Shown here in pieces: positions 34,606-42,778 of a DNA stretch of 64,000 nucleotides. Made by a program: the position numbers and the translations under genes. The notes under the pieces are model-generated. The model was given only the letters and a program-made list of their open reading frames with translations. It was not told where the DNA came from and made no database searches. The DNA comes from Gordonia sp. KTR9 (GTDB taxonomy: Bacteria; Actinomycetota; Actinomycetes; Mycobacteriales; Mycobacteriaceae). Where the stretch lies: NCBI RefSeq assembly GCF_000143885.2, contig NC_018581.1, positions 1,674,001 through 1,738,000 of the forward strand, read 5' to 3'. The number at the start of each line of letters is the position of its first letter. Within the stretch, counting starts at the first letter, position 1.

Positions 34606-36152
34606 CGGAGTTTCCCCTCTGCCGCGCCGATCAGTTCCGCCCCGCTCCCGGTGCCGGTGCCGGTGACGTTCGGCCCGCTCGCTCCGCTCCCGGCGCCGGT
34701 GACATTCGGCCCGCTCGCTCCGCTCCCGGCGCCGGTGACCCGAATCGAATCGTCGATGGACGAGTTGACCCCGCCGACCCGGTAGGTCGACCCGCGATGG
34801 TTCTCGGGCAATTGATCTCCGCGCCCGAAGAGCTTGTGGCGCAGGGTTCCCGGGACATAGGACCGGTCGTAGAGCCCGCGTCGCTCGAGGGCTGGTACCA
34901 CGTGGGTGATGATGTCCTCGAACGATCCGGGTGTGACCGCGTAGGCGACGTTGAAGCCGTCGACGTCGGTCTCGGTCACCCAGTCCTGCAGGGCTTCGGC
35001 CACCTCGTCCCCGGAGCCGACCAGGACGGGCCCCATCCCGCCGATGCCGCCCCACGCCGCGATGTCGCGCACGCGCCATTCCTCGCCGGTGTCGCTGGCC
35101 TGCTGGAACGCGGCCACCGCCGACTGGATGGCATTGCTGTGCACGTTGCCGATCGGTTCGTCGATCTCGTAACCGGCCAGGTCGATGCCCATCCATCCCG
35201 ACATGAAGACCAGTGCACCCTCCGCGCTGGCGTAGGACTGGTATTCCGCGGCCTTGGCGCGGGCGGCCTCCGGTGTCGAATCGGTGATGATCGTCAGCAG
35301 CGTGTAGATCTTCGCGTCGTACGGGTCGCGCCCGGCGAGGACCAGCTCGTCGCGTACCTTGGTCACGACGTCGCGCAGGATGGCCTTGGTCGGTGCGGCG
35401 ACGAAGATCGCCTCCGCGTTCTCCGCGGCGAAGCGGCGACCGCGCGGCGAGGCGCCGGCCTGGTAGATGACCGGCGAACCCTGTGGCGAGGGCTCCGCGA
35501 GATGGATTCCCGGCACGGTGAAATGCGTGCCGCGATGACCGATGTGATGGACCCGTGCCGGGTCGGCGAAGATGCCCGCCTCACGATCCCGGAGCACCGC
35601 ATCGCGCTCCCACGAACCCTCCCACAGCTTGTACAGCACGGTCAGGTACTCGTCGGCCTGGTTGTAGCGCTCGTCGTGCTCGAGCTGGTCGTCGGCGCCC
35701 ATGTTGCGGGCCGCGGCAGGGAGATAACCCGTGACGACGTTCCAGCCGATCCGGCCGCGGGTGAGGTGATCCAGCGTCGAGAGACGGCGGGCGAACGGGT
35801 AGGGATGCTCGAAACCGGTACCGGTGGTGACGCCGAAGCCGAGGTGCTCGGTGGCGTGCGCCATCGCCGAGACCAGCAGCAGCGGGTCGTTCACGGGGAT
35901 CTGCGCACCTTGGCGGATCGCGGCTTCGTCGTTGCCGGCGTACACGTCGTAGGTGCCGAGGACATCGGCGATGAACAGGCCGTCGAATCCGCCGGTCTCC
36001 AGCAGTCGGGCGAGGTCAACCCAGTAGTCGATGGTGTTGTAGTTCCACGACCGGTCGTCGGGGTGACGCCACAGTCCGGGCGACTGGTGCGCAACGCAAT
36101 TCATGTCGAAGGCGTTGAAACGGATCTTGCGGGGGGTGTTCGGTTCTGACAC
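34602..36152 (-). CDS. NtaA/SnaA/DszA-type flavin-dependent monooxygenase
   Basis: 516 residues. The luciferase-like NtaA family is evident from IRFNAFDMNCVAHQSPGLWRHPDD, WVDLARLLETGGFDGLFIADVLG, GFGVTTGTGFEHPYPFARRLSTLDHLT, GRIGWNVVTGYL and VIYQAGASPRGRRFAAENAEAIF. Relatives include nitrilotriacetate, dibenzothiophene-sulfone (DszA) and dimethylsulfide monooxygenases. Coupling to a MetNIQ-type importer suggests use of a sulfur compound. The C-terminal 45 residues (two copies of VTGAGSGASGPN, then VTGTGTGSG) are encoded by the family A DNA repeat and are probably not catalytic. The GTG start at 36152 has no clear ribosome site. Confidence 0.87.
   Translation of the reverse strand: MSEPNTPRKIRFNAFDMNCVAHQSPGLWRHPDDRSWNYNTIDYWVDLARLLETGGFDGLFIADVLGTYDVYAGNDEAAIRQGAQIPVNDPLLLVSAMAHATEHLGFGVTTGTGFEHPYPFARRLSTLDHLTRGRIGWNVVTGYLPAAARNMGADDQLEHDERYNQADEYLTVLYKLWEGSWERDAVLRDREAGIFADPARVHHIGHRGTHFTVPGIHLAEPSPQGSPVIYQAGASPRGRRFAAENAEAIFVAAPTKAILRDVVTKVRDELVLAGRDPYDAKIYTLLTIITDSTPEAARAKAAEYQSYASAEGALVFMSGWMGIDLAGYEIDEPIGNVHSNAIQSAVAAFQQASDTGEEWRVRDIAAWGGIGGMGPVLVGSGDEVAEALQDWVTETDVDGFNVAYAVTPGSFEDIITHVVPALERRGLYDRSYVPGTLRHKLFGRGDQLPENHRGSTYRVGGVNSSIDDSIRVTGAGSGASGPNVTGAGSGASGPNVTGTGTGSGAELIGAAEGKLR
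34672..34733. repeat. Tandem repeat, family A: two 26-bp units, 36-bp period, inside a gene
   Basis: Units at 34672-34697 and 34708-34733 (GGCCCGCTCGCTCCGCTCCC then GGCGCC) match the repeat at 14616-14713 with one base changed. A degenerate third copy lies just below 34672. Read on the minus strand they encode the GAGSGASGPNVT repeats at the C-terminus of the monooxygenase. Confidence 0.95.
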
Positions 36153-36209
36153 CGGAGGAATGATGCTGCCGGATCGAGGGAGTAGCCATCGTTGTGCCCA
36201 CGGCGAACC

Positions 36210-36215
36210 TAAACT
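36210..36215 (+). promoter_or_regulatory. -10 box of the DinB-type gene
   Basis: TAAACT ends six bases before the ATG at 36222, so transcription probably starts at or next to the start codon. Confidence 0.5.
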
Positions 36216-36221
36216 TGCTCC

Positions 36222-36725
36222 ATGCGATCTTCAGAGGTCTTGCTCGACGGTCTCGGACGAGTTGCCGAGAACGTTCACGCCGTTCTCGACGGGGCCACGT
36301 CTGAGCTGTTGAACACCGCACCGGCACCCGGTGCCAATACGATCGCCTGGCTCGTGTGGCATCTGACCCGCGTGCAGGACTCCCACGTCGCCGACGTGGC
36401 CGGGTCCGACGAGGTCTGGACGACCGGTGGATGGGCCGACCGCTTCGGTCTCCCGTTCTCGCCGGCAGAGATCGGGTACGGGCAATCCGCCGACGAGGCG
36501 GCACGGGTGATCGTCGACGACGCAGGCCTGCTCCGTGACTACTACGACGCAACCCACGCGGTGAGCGTCGACTACATCGACGCGCTGACCGATTCGGATC
36601 TCGATCGCATCGTCGACCGGAACTGGGACCCGCCGGTCACGCTGGGCGTACGACTCCTCAGCGTGATCGACGACGACACCCAGCACATCGGTCAGGCCGC
36701 ATACGTGCGCGGGCTGCTGTCCTGA
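36222..36725 (+). CDS. DinB/DUF664 four-helix (mycothiol-transferase-like) protein
   Basis: 167 residues. The DinB-like fold is indicated by TIAWLVWHLTRVQDSHVADV and LLSVIDDDTQHIGQAAYVRGL, which place three His residues as the metal triad of this superfamily (maleylpyruvate isomerase, mycothiol S-transferases). In actinobacteria such proteins conjugate mycothiol to electrophiles; the substrate is unknown. It is divergent from the monooxygenase operon with a 69-bp gap. Confidence 0.82.
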   Translation: MRSSEVLLDGLGRVAENVHAVLDGATSELLNTAPAPGANTIAWLVWHLTRVQDSHVADVAGSDEVWTTGGWADRFGLPFSPAEIGYGQSADEAARVIVDDAGLLRDYYDATHAVSVDYIDALTDSDLDRIVDRNWDPPVTLGVRLLSVIDDDTQHIGQAAYVRGLLS

Positions 36726-36773
36726 CGCGCAAAGCCCTGATCCGAAAGAATCGCACACCCACTGGTCCCTGAG

Positions 36774-36860
36774 GTGCGAGGAGCGCAAGCGACGAGCCAC
36801 GAAGGGTCTGGTGAGTTGCCTCGCCAGACCCTTCGAGCTCGTCGCTCACGCTCCTCGCAC
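36774..36860. repeat. Repeat family B: long inverted pair, probable bidirectional terminator
   Basis: Left arm 36774-36811 (GTGCGAGGAGCGCAAGCGAC, then GAGCCACGAAGGGTCTGG) pairs with 36824-36860 with two mismatches and a one-base bulge around a 12-base loop. It lies between convergent genes ending at 36725 and 36915, where a terminator is expected. A single copy of the arm is present at 38444-38477. Confidence 0.85.
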
Positions 36861-36914
36861 GTCAGGGGGCAGGGCGGCTGCGCTGAAAATCCCTGTAGCG
36901 GAAGGGGAGCGGCG

Positions 36915-37328
36915 TCAGGACAGGCAGCCCTTGAAGGTCTGGAAGTCGCCCGCGAATGCCGGTCCCTTGCAGGTCGGCCCGTTCTTGCCGTCGACGACGA
37001 CTTCACCGCCGGGCCCAGCGATACCGATGGCGAGTCCGGGGCGTATGCCGTCCATGGTGACCGTCGCTCCGGGGCCGAGGGCAATCGCCGCGGGTCCGGC
37101 GAAGTTGTCGGCGGTGGAGGAGGCGATGCCGCCGTTGTCGGTGATGGCCAGTGCGAGTCCGGACGGGCCGGATTCCGCACTGCAGGAGTCCGCCGACGCG
37201 GACTGTCCGGGCAGCGCCGGACAGATGGTGGGTGCTGCGCTCGCGGACGGTGCGGCTGCGAGCGATACCGCGGTCGCACCTGCGGCTGCGACGACGAATC
37301 CAAGTGCTGTGCGAGTGACCGTCTTCAT
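36915..37328 (-). CDS. Exported protein of unknown function
   Basis: 137 residues. It has a Sec signal peptide (hydrophobic VVAAAGATAVSLAA, cleavage near ASA-AP at about 32) and a small mature domain with four Cys (ICPALPG, DSCSAESG, PTCKGP, KGCLS), probably two disulfides. Gly/Ala-rich repeats ASSTADNFAGPAAIALGPGA and GIRPGLAIGIAGPGG resemble other small secreted mycobacterial and Gordonia proteins without known role. AAAGGAG lies seven bases before the ATG. Confidence 0.75.
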   Translation of the reverse strand: MKTVTRTALGFVVAAAGATAVSLAAAPSASAAPTICPALPGQSASADSCSAESGPSGLALAITDNGGIASSTADNFAGPAAIALGPGATVTMDGIRPGLAIGIAGPGGEVVVDGKNGPTCKGPAFAGDFQTFKGCLS

Positions 37329-37444
37329 GATGGAACTCCTTTGTCGAGGAACGGTGTCGTGCGTGGAGCGATTCGGAATGGCCGTCGGGCCGGATGGGGT
37401 CCGATCGCACGCCGCCTCGCCATCGGAGGTGTGCCCATCCGGCG

Positions 37445-37450
37445 TAGGTT
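37445..37450 (+). promoter_or_regulatory. -10 box of the F420-type oxidoreductase gene
   Basis: TAGGTT ends six bases before the GTG at 37457, consistent with a leaderless transcript and with that start codon. Confidence 0.5.
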
Positions 37451-37456
37451 GAAAAC

Positions 37457-38386
37457 GTGCAGCTGAGAATCTTCACCGAACCCCAGCAGGGTGCGACCTA
37501 CGACGACCTGCTCACCGTCGCCAAGGCGACCGAGGAACTGGGTTACGACGCATTCTTCCGTTCCGACCACTTCACCGGCATGGGTGGCGACGGCCTACCC
37601 GGACCCACCGACGCGTGGATCACATTGGCCGGCCTGGCCCGCGAGACCTCACGGATCCGGCTGGGGACCCTCGTGTCGTCGGCCACTTTCCGCCTGCCCG
37701 GACCGTTGTCGATCGCGGTCGCCCAGGTCGACCAGATGAGCGGTGGCCGTGTCGAATTGGGGATCGGGACGGGTTGGCACGAGCGCGAGCACGAGGCGTA
37801 CGGGATTCCGTTCCCGCCGTTGAAGGAGCGGTTCGACCGCCTCGAGGAGAACCTCGAGATCATCACCGGCCTCTGGCAGACCCCGCTGGGTGACGAGTTC
37901 GACTACGAGGGCAAGCACTTTCACCTCTCGCGGTCACCGGCCCTGCCCAAACCCGTGCAGAGTCCGCGCCCGCCGATCATCATCGGAGGCAGCGGCAAGA
38001 AGCGGACACCCGCGCTGGCGGCGCGTTTCGCCGACGAGTTCAATGTCGTGTTCCAACCCCTCGACGTCGCCGGTGATCTCATCGGACGCGTCCGCACGGC
38101 GTGTCTGGACGCGGGTCGCGACCCCGCGTCCCTCACCTACTCCGCGGCGCTCGTATTGTGCTGCGGCCGCGACGAAGCCGAGTTCCGGCGCCGGGCCGAG
38201 GCCATCGGCCGGGAGCCGGAGGAGCTGCGCGAGAACGGGGCTGCGGGAACGCCGGGCGAGGTCGCCGCCACGATCGCGACGTACCGCGAGCTCGGCGTCA
38301 CCCGCATGTATCTGCAGACCCTGGATCTGTCGGACCTCGACCACCTCGAGCTGGTCGCCTCGGAGGTCGCCCCGCAGCTCGCGTGA
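37457..38386 (+). CDS. F420-dependent luciferase-like oxidoreductase
   Basis: 309 residues. LRIFTEPQQGATYDDLLTVAKATEELGYDAFFRSDHF, RIRLGTLVSSATFRLPGPLSIAVAQVDQMSGGRVELGIGTGW and RPPIIIGGSGKKRTPALAARFADEFN are typical of actinobacterial LLM-class F420-dependent oxidoreductases. The substrate is unknown. It differs from the three FMN-type LLM enzymes elsewhere in the window in length and motifs and has no sulfur-gene neighbours. Confidence 0.85.
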   Translation: MQLRIFTEPQQGATYDDLLTVAKATEELGYDAFFRSDHFTGMGGDGLPGPTDAWITLAGLARETSRIRLGTLVSSATFRLPGPLSIAVAQVDQMSGGRVELGIGTGWHEREHEAYGIPFPPLKERFDRLEENLEIITGLWQTPLGDEFDYEGKHFHLSRSPALPKPVQSPRPPIIIGGSGKKRTPALAARFADEFNVVFQPLDVAGDLIGRVRTACLDAGRDPASLTYSAALVLCCGRDEAEFRRRAEAIGREPEELRENGAAGTPGEVAATIATYRELGVTRMYLQTLDLSDLDHLELVASEVAPQLA

Positions 38387-38443
38387 GGGTCTGTCGGTCA
38401 CGAGAGCTTGTCAGGTCACGACCGCCGCCCCGCTGCTCCTGTG

Positions 38444-38477
38444 GTGCGAGGAGCGATGGCGACGAGCCTCGAAGGGT
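38444..38477. repeat. Repeat family B: single copy
   Basis: GTGCGAGGAGCGATGGCGAC, then GAGCCTCGAAGGGT, matches the arms of the inverted pair at 36774-36860 apart from a few bases. It lies in the 140-bp gap between two plus-strand genes. Confidence 0.8.
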
Positions 38478-38513
38478 TCGCCCGACCCGGCACCCGGCGC
38501 GGCCCGGATGGGC

Positions 38514-38519
38514 CATAAT
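38514..38519 (+). promoter_or_regulatory. -10 box upstream of the 38527 gene
   Basis: CATAAT ends seven bases before the ATG at 38527; no Shine-Dalgarno site is present. Confidence 0.35.
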
Positions 38520-38526
38520 CCACCCC

Positions 38527-38916
38527 ATGGCCGACAGGGGCGAGCACGCATCACCGAGACCGCCGGAACGTCAGCGCATCAAGAAGCTGGCGCAGGCCGC
38601 ACTCAATGCCGATGTGACCGTCGAACAACTCGAGGGCATCCTCGCCGACATGGGCGAGACCCTCGACGGACTCGGACCGACGCTGGACGGACTGAACTCG
38701 ACCATCGCGAAACTCGACTCGACGCTCGTGCGCCTCTCGGGGACCCTGGACCAGGTCGACGCCACCGTCGACCGCATGTCCGACATCGTCGGCCGGCTCG
38801 AGCGCGTCGTCGGACGGGTCGAGGCGCTTGTCGGTATCGGCGAAACCGCCCTCAAGCCGCTGGGCGCCCTGGAGTCGGCGGGCAAGTCCGTGGTCGCCCG
38901 GCTCGGCTGGCGCTGA
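38527..38916 (+). CDS. Small coiled-coil-like protein of unknown function
   Basis: 129 residues, not recognised. After a short charged start, residues 30-105 form regular heptad-like repeats (LDGLGPTLDGLNSTIAKLDSTLVRLSGTLDQVDATVDRMSDIVGRLERVVGRVEALV), suggesting one long amphipathic helix or coiled coil. There is no signal or membrane segment. Such proteins in mycobacteria are often annotated as apolipoprotein-like helices. The gene precedes an alpha/beta hydrolase by 21 bp and may be cotranscribed with it. Confidence 0.65.
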   Translation: MADRGEHASPRPPERQRIKKLAQAALNADVTVEQLEGILADMGETLDGLGPTLDGLNSTIAKLDSTLVRLSGTLDQVDATVDRMSDIVGRLERVVGRVEALVGIGETALKPLGALESAGKSVVARLGWR

Positions 38917-38937
38917 ACATCGAAACGAGATCAGGGA

Positions 38938-39774
38938 ATGACACCGGAAGAACACAGTTTTCGCGGTCGGCACGGGCACACCATCGTCTATGACATCCAT
39001 CGGCCCCAGGAGAGTCCGCGCGGCGTCGTCGTCGTGGTGCACGGTCTCGCCGAGCACGGTCGGCGATATCTGCATGTGGCCGAGCGGCTCGTCGACGAGG
39101 GTTACCTGGTGGCCATCCCGGACCATGTCGGTCACGGACGGTCGGGTGGCAAGCGCCTTCGGCTCCGCCGGTTCGCCGACTTCACCGACGACCTCGACAC
39201 CGTCCTCGCCCACGTCGCCGACGGAAGCGTCCCGACGTTTCTGATCGGGCACAGCATGGGCGGGTGCATCGCCCTCGATTACGCGCTCGATCACCAGGAC
39301 AAGCTCGACGGTCTGATCCTGTCGGGCGCCGCCGTTCTGCCCGGCGACGATCTGCCCGACCTGGCCGTGCGATTCGCGCCGCTGATCGGACGGATCGCAC
39401 CGGGATTGCCCACCACCGAGCTGAGCTCGTCGAGCATCTCCCGGGACCCGGCCGTCGTCGCCGCCTACGACGCCGATCCGCTTGTGACTCGCGGCAAGAT
39501 CCCGGCCGGGCTCGGTGGCGCGATGATCGGCACCATGCGGTCGTTTCCCGAGCGCCTGCCGTCGTTGCAGTTGCCCGTCCTGGTGATGCACGGCAGCGAG
39601 GACGCGCTCACCGATCCGCGCGGTAGCGAACTCGTCGAGCGACTCGCCGGGTCGGCGGACAAGACGCTCGTCATCTACGACGACCTGTTCCACGAGATCT
39701 TCAACGAGCCCGAGCAGCAGGTGGTGCTCGACGCGGTCACGACGTGGTTGCGCGGACACACCGCGGACCGGTGA
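38938..39774 (+). CDS. Alpha/beta hydrolase, monoacylglycerol-lipase type
   Basis: 278 residues. GVVVVVHGLAEHGRRYLHVAERLVDEGYLVAIPDHVGHGRSGG, the nucleophile elbow GHSMGGCIALDYAL (Ser), LVMHGSEDALTDPRGS (Asp) and YDDLFHEIFNEPEQ (His) give a full catalytic triad and match bacterial monoacylglycerol lipases (serine aminopeptidase S33 type). The likely role is hydrolysis of monoacylglycerols or lysolipids in the cytoplasm. Confidence 0.87.
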   Translation: MTPEEHSFRGRHGHTIVYDIHRPQESPRGVVVVVHGLAEHGRRYLHVAERLVDEGYLVAIPDHVGHGRSGGKRLRLRRFADFTDDLDTVLAHVADGSVPTFLIGHSMGGCIALDYALDHQDKLDGLILSGAAVLPGDDLPDLAVRFAPLIGRIAPGLPTTELSSSSISRDPAVVAAYDADPLVTRGKIPAGLGGAMIGTMRSFPERLPSLQLPVLVMHGSEDALTDPRGSELVERLAGSADKTLVIYDDLFHEIFNEPEQQVVLDAVTTWLRGHTADR

Positions 39775-39789
39775 GCCGCGGAGCGCTCC

Positions 39790-40239
39790 TCACGCGACTC
39801 GCACCAGCACACCGGCCACCAGGACCAGTACGCCGCCGATCTCGCCGACGATGAGCGCGAGCATGAACAGGTAGGTGCCGCGCGTCGGATCGACGAACTG
39901 ATTCGTGGTGTCCCGCAGGGCCCCGTGGACGCAGTACGCGGCGATCGCGCCGACGAAGAAGACGATCGGGACCGCGGCCGCGATCACGTTGACGGCCGTC
40001 GGAAAGGCGCTGAGCTCGACCAGTGCCGCGAGCACGAGGGTGGCGAACGAGTACATCAGTGCCGCCCGGTGCGCGATGTCGACGTACACGTGCGCCGTCC
40101 GCTCCGGCGAGGTGCGGATGCCGTGGTATTTCCACACACCCAGCGCGAGCGCCCAGACGAGGATCGCTCCGGAGGCCAGGACCACGACGGTCGTGTCGAC
40201 GCCGACGAGATCGGCGAGATCGTGGTCGGCGGCGGTCAT
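39790..40239 (-). CDS. Small integral membrane protein of unknown function
   Basis: 149 residues with four predicted membrane segments (VVVLASGAILVWALALGVW, LMYSFATLVLAALVELSAF, VNVIAAAVPIVFFVGAIAAYCV, FMLALIVGEIGGVLVLVAGVLV) and a conserved-looking KYHGIRTSPERTAHVYVDIAHRAAL loop. No family function is known. The ATG is placed by a TAGCGT box six bases upstream on the minus strand. Confidence 0.7.
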   Translation of the reverse strand: MTAADHDLADLVGVDTTVVVLASGAILVWALALGVWKYHGIRTSPERTAHVYVDIAHRAALMYSFATLVLAALVELSAFPTAVNVIAAAVPIVFFVGAIAAYCVHGALRDTTNQFVDPTRGTYLFMLALIVGEIGGVLVLVAGVLVRVA

Positions 40240-40245
40240 GGCTGA

Positions 40246-40251
40246 ACGCTA
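40246..40251 (-). promoter_or_regulatory. -10 box of the membrane protein gene
   Basis: On the minus strand TAGCGT ends six bases before the ATG at 40239, the spacing of a leaderless promoter. Confidence 0.45.
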
Positions 40252-40294
40252 GCAGCAGATCGGGCCGTCGAGGACCGGCCGCTCACCTGTCCCG

Positions 40295-40325
40295 TACCCG
40301 CTCACCCGATTTCGGTGAGCGGGTA
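40295..40325 (-). terminator. Terminator hairpin downstream of the mycolyltransferase
   Basis: A 12-bp perfect inverted repeat TACCCGCTCACC/GGTGAGCGGGTA with a seven-base loop lies 26 bp beyond the stop codon at 40351 on the minus strand. Confidence 0.7.
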
Positions 40326-40350
40326 GGGAAACGGCGAGCGTGGAATAGGT

Positions 40351-41838
40351 TCAGCGAGACGGAACCGGGGTGGTGCTCGAGCTACTGGGGGTCGACGAGC
40401 CCGGACCCCTGGGGGCGAGCCGCGGTGCATTCGGCGCGCTGGTCTCGGTGCTGGTGGCCGACTCCGGGGCGGTCGCGTCCACCGACTCCGACCCCGACAC
40501 CGCGGACGGCGCGAGTCCGGCCGACGAGGACTCCGATGCGGACGACTCGGCCGACGAGGACTCGGCGGCAGAGGACGCCGACTCCGAAGCGGATTCGGAT
40601 GCGGAGGAGTCCGTGGCGGACAGGCCGAAGAGGTCGAGGGCCGGCGATTCCTCGGCTGCCTTCTTCGCCGCGAGGGTCACCTTCGCGGGTGCTTCGGGAT
40701 CGGGTTCGCCCGAGGCGGACACGACCGTCGTCTTCGCGGTCACCGGCGGGTTGTTGCGCAGCGTGGTGAGCACGTGGTCCTTACCGTCGCCGAGGGCGCG
40801 TCCCCAGTTCTCCCAGGTGTGGCCGCCGTAGTTCGGCAACGAGATCACCGATACGCCGGCCTGCTTCGCCTGCAGCTGCATGAGCACGGTCGACACCGCG
40901 GACAGGATCTCGAGTGCCATCGCGCTGAGCTGATCCTGCGGCGACAGCTTGGCCATCTCCGACGGGGAGAGGAATCCGTTGCCCGAGGAGATGATGAGGA
41001 CCTGGCCGTTGTCGGCCAGCTGGGTGAGGTTCTTCGACGGGTCGTTGTCGGTCCAGCGGGTACTTCCCGGCGCGCCCCACATGTTCACGACGCCGTTGAC
41101 GTAGTTCGAGACCATCGTCTGAGTGGCCATGACGCCGAGGGCGCCGACCGGGTTGTCGGTCTGGTAGTAACCCGACATCGCCTGGACCACCTTGAACTGT
41201 TCCGGGTGGCGCTCGGCAAGGGTCACCGCCGGTCCGCCGGACATCGACAGTCCGATGATCGCGTTGTTGTTGCGTGCCACGCCGAACTCGCGTTCGAGGT
41301 AGCCCGGCAGCTCCGAGGTCAGGAACGTCTCCTGCTTGATGATCGTGTTCTTGTCACCGGCGCCGCCGTCCCAGTCGGTGTAGAACGACGACGCGCCGCC
41401 CACCGGCATCACCAGGGTGGTGTCGGCCTTGGCGTCGTAGACCTTGGCGGCCTGGACGTCGGTGGTCCACGCCGAGCGGGTCTCGCTGGCCCGCATGCCG
41501 TCGAGCAGGTAGACGCCGCTGTCGCTGCCGCTCGAGGCGCGGATCTGGACGATCACCTCGCGCTTCTGCGACTCCGACCACACCTTGCAGTTCTGGACGT
41601 AATTGCCCGACTTGTCCCAGGTACACCCCGGTCGCAGGACTTCGGGATGCCCGCGCAAGGCGCTTGCGGTGTTCGACGAGTTGAGCAGCGTGCTCGCCCC
41701 GAACAGGCCGAGGGTGAGGATCACGACCACCGAGATACCGGTGAGGACTCGGCGTCGAGGTGAGAATCTGCGCGGCGACTCGGGCGTCTGGCCCGCAGGG
41801 GTGGAGGGGACGGGCGGTTCGCTGTGCGAGTGCGACAT
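40351..41838 (-). CDS. Mycolyltransferase (antigen 85-type esterase) with Ser-rich tail
   Basis: 495 residues. A signal-anchor helix (about 28-50) precedes the antigen 85 fold: VYLLDGMRASETRSAWTTD, a loop with FYTDWDGGAGD, TFLTSELPGYL, the nucleophile motif GLSMSGGPA and NYGGHTWENWGRAL carrying the catalytic His. These enzymes transfer mycolic acids to trehalose and arabinogalactan in the cell envelope. The last 100 residues are low complexity, dominated by Ser, Glu and Ala, and may span the wall or be a disordered linker. CAGGAG lies four bases before the ATG. A hairpin terminator follows. Confidence 0.87.
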   Translation of the reverse strand: MSHSHSEPPVPSTPAGQTPESPRRFSPRRRVLTGISVVVILTLGLFGASTLLNSSNTASALRGHPEVLRPGCTWDKSGNYVQNCKVWSESQKREVIVQIRASSGSDSGVYLLDGMRASETRSAWTTDVQAAKVYDAKADTTLVMPVGGASSFYTDWDGGAGDKNTIIKQETFLTSELPGYLEREFGVARNNNAIIGLSMSGGPAVTLAERHPEQFKVVQAMSGYYQTDNPVGALGVMATQTMVSNYVNGVVNMWGAPGSTRWTDNDPSKNLTQLADNGQVLIISSGNGFLSPSEMAKLSPQDQLSAMALEILSAVSTVLMQLQAKQAGVSVISLPNYGGHTWENWGRALGDGKDHVLTTLRNNPPVTAKTTVVSASGEPDPEAPAKVTLAAKKAAEESPALDLFGLSATDSSASESASESASSAAESSSAESSASESSSAGLAPSAVSGSESVDATAPESATSTETSAPNAPRLAPRGPGSSTPSSSSTTPVPSR

Positions 41839-41913
41839 GGAGCTCCTGACATACGCGGCCGTCCGATCACACGGTGCCGATGTCAGGGATGTCGTTCGGA
41901 GAGGGGACCGGTG

Positions 41914-42726
41914 TTACCGGCCCGACGGATTTTCTCGGGCAATTTTCCGGACGACCTCGGCGGTGTCGCCCGGACGTTCCCACCAGAACATGTGCCCGAC
42001 GCCGGCCCACCGGGTCAGGGTCGCCTGCTGGATGAGATCGGCCAGACGCTCGCCCTCGGCGACCGAGATCACCTCGTCGACGTCCCCGTGGATGACCGCG
42101 GTCGGCATGGTGAGTGATCCGATCCGGTCGCGGGTGTCGTGTCCCGCGCATGCGCCCGCCTGCCACGCGACGACGGCCGACGGCACGCGGCGCTGCGTCG
42201 ACATCGACACGAAACGGTCGAACGCCCCGGTGTGGGCGGTGTACCCGGGCGACAGATTGACCTCGAACGCGGTGCGGGCGACGCGCGCGGCGTCGCGGGA
42301 GGAGATCGCCTCGACGAGGCGGATCGCCCCGGGTGCGCCGATGGCCCCGGGGCCGCCCGCGGTGGTGCACCCGAGGACGAGACTGCGCACGCGATCCGGG
42401 GCGGCGAGGGCGAGTTCCTGCGCGATCATGCCGCCCATGGAGGTACCGAGGACGTGGGCGCTGTCCCAGTCGAGTCCGTCGAGGATTCCGCGGGCGTCGT
42501 CGGCCAGGTCGGCGATGGTGAACGGCCCCTCGGCGCGACTGCTCGCCCCGATGCCCCGGTGGTCGTAGACGGCAACCGAGAAGCGCGGCGTCAACTCGTC
42601 GAGGAGCTCGTCGGTCCACATCCCGCGGTGTGCAGACATGCCGCCGATGAGCAGGAGCGGTTCGCCCTCGCCGAACACCTCGGCGTCGAGGACGGGGCCG
42701 GCGTCGGACGCGACGGGGATCTGCAT
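41914..42726 (-). CDS. Alpha/beta hydrolase
   Basis: 270 residues. LLLIGGMSAHRGMW (oxyanion strand), YDHRGIGASSRAEG, nucleophile elbow GTSMGGMIAQELAL (Ser), HGDVDEVISV (Asp) and GVGHMFWWERP (His) make a complete triad of the esterase/lipase/lactonase type. The substrate is unknown. It lies between two mycolyltransferase genes on the same strand. I start at ATG 42726, placed by a TACGAT box, rather than the longer open frame. Confidence 0.82.
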   Translation of the reverse strand: MQIPVASDAGPVLDAEVFGEGEPLLLIGGMSAHRGMWTDELLDELTPRFSVAVYDHRGIGASSRAEGPFTIADLADDARGILDGLDWDSAHVLGTSMGGMIAQELALAAPDRVRSLVLGCTTAGGPGAIGAPGAIRLVEAISSRDAARVARTAFEVNLSPGYTAHTGAFDRFVSMSTQRRVPSAVVAWQAGACAGHDTRDRIGSLTMPTAVIHGDVDEVISVAEGERLADLIQQATLTRWAGVGHMFWWERPGDTAEVVRKIARENPSGR

Positions 42727-42732
42727 GCGCCG

Positions 42733-42738
42733 ATCGTA
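42733..42738 (-). promoter_or_regulatory. -10 box of the 42726 hydrolase gene
   Basis: On the minus strand TACGAT ends six bases before the ATG at 42726, the same leaderless spacing as at several other genes here. Confidence 0.5.
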
Positions 42739-42778
42739 GCCACGCGGACAAGGGGATACGTATGTACCGGGATTCCCC

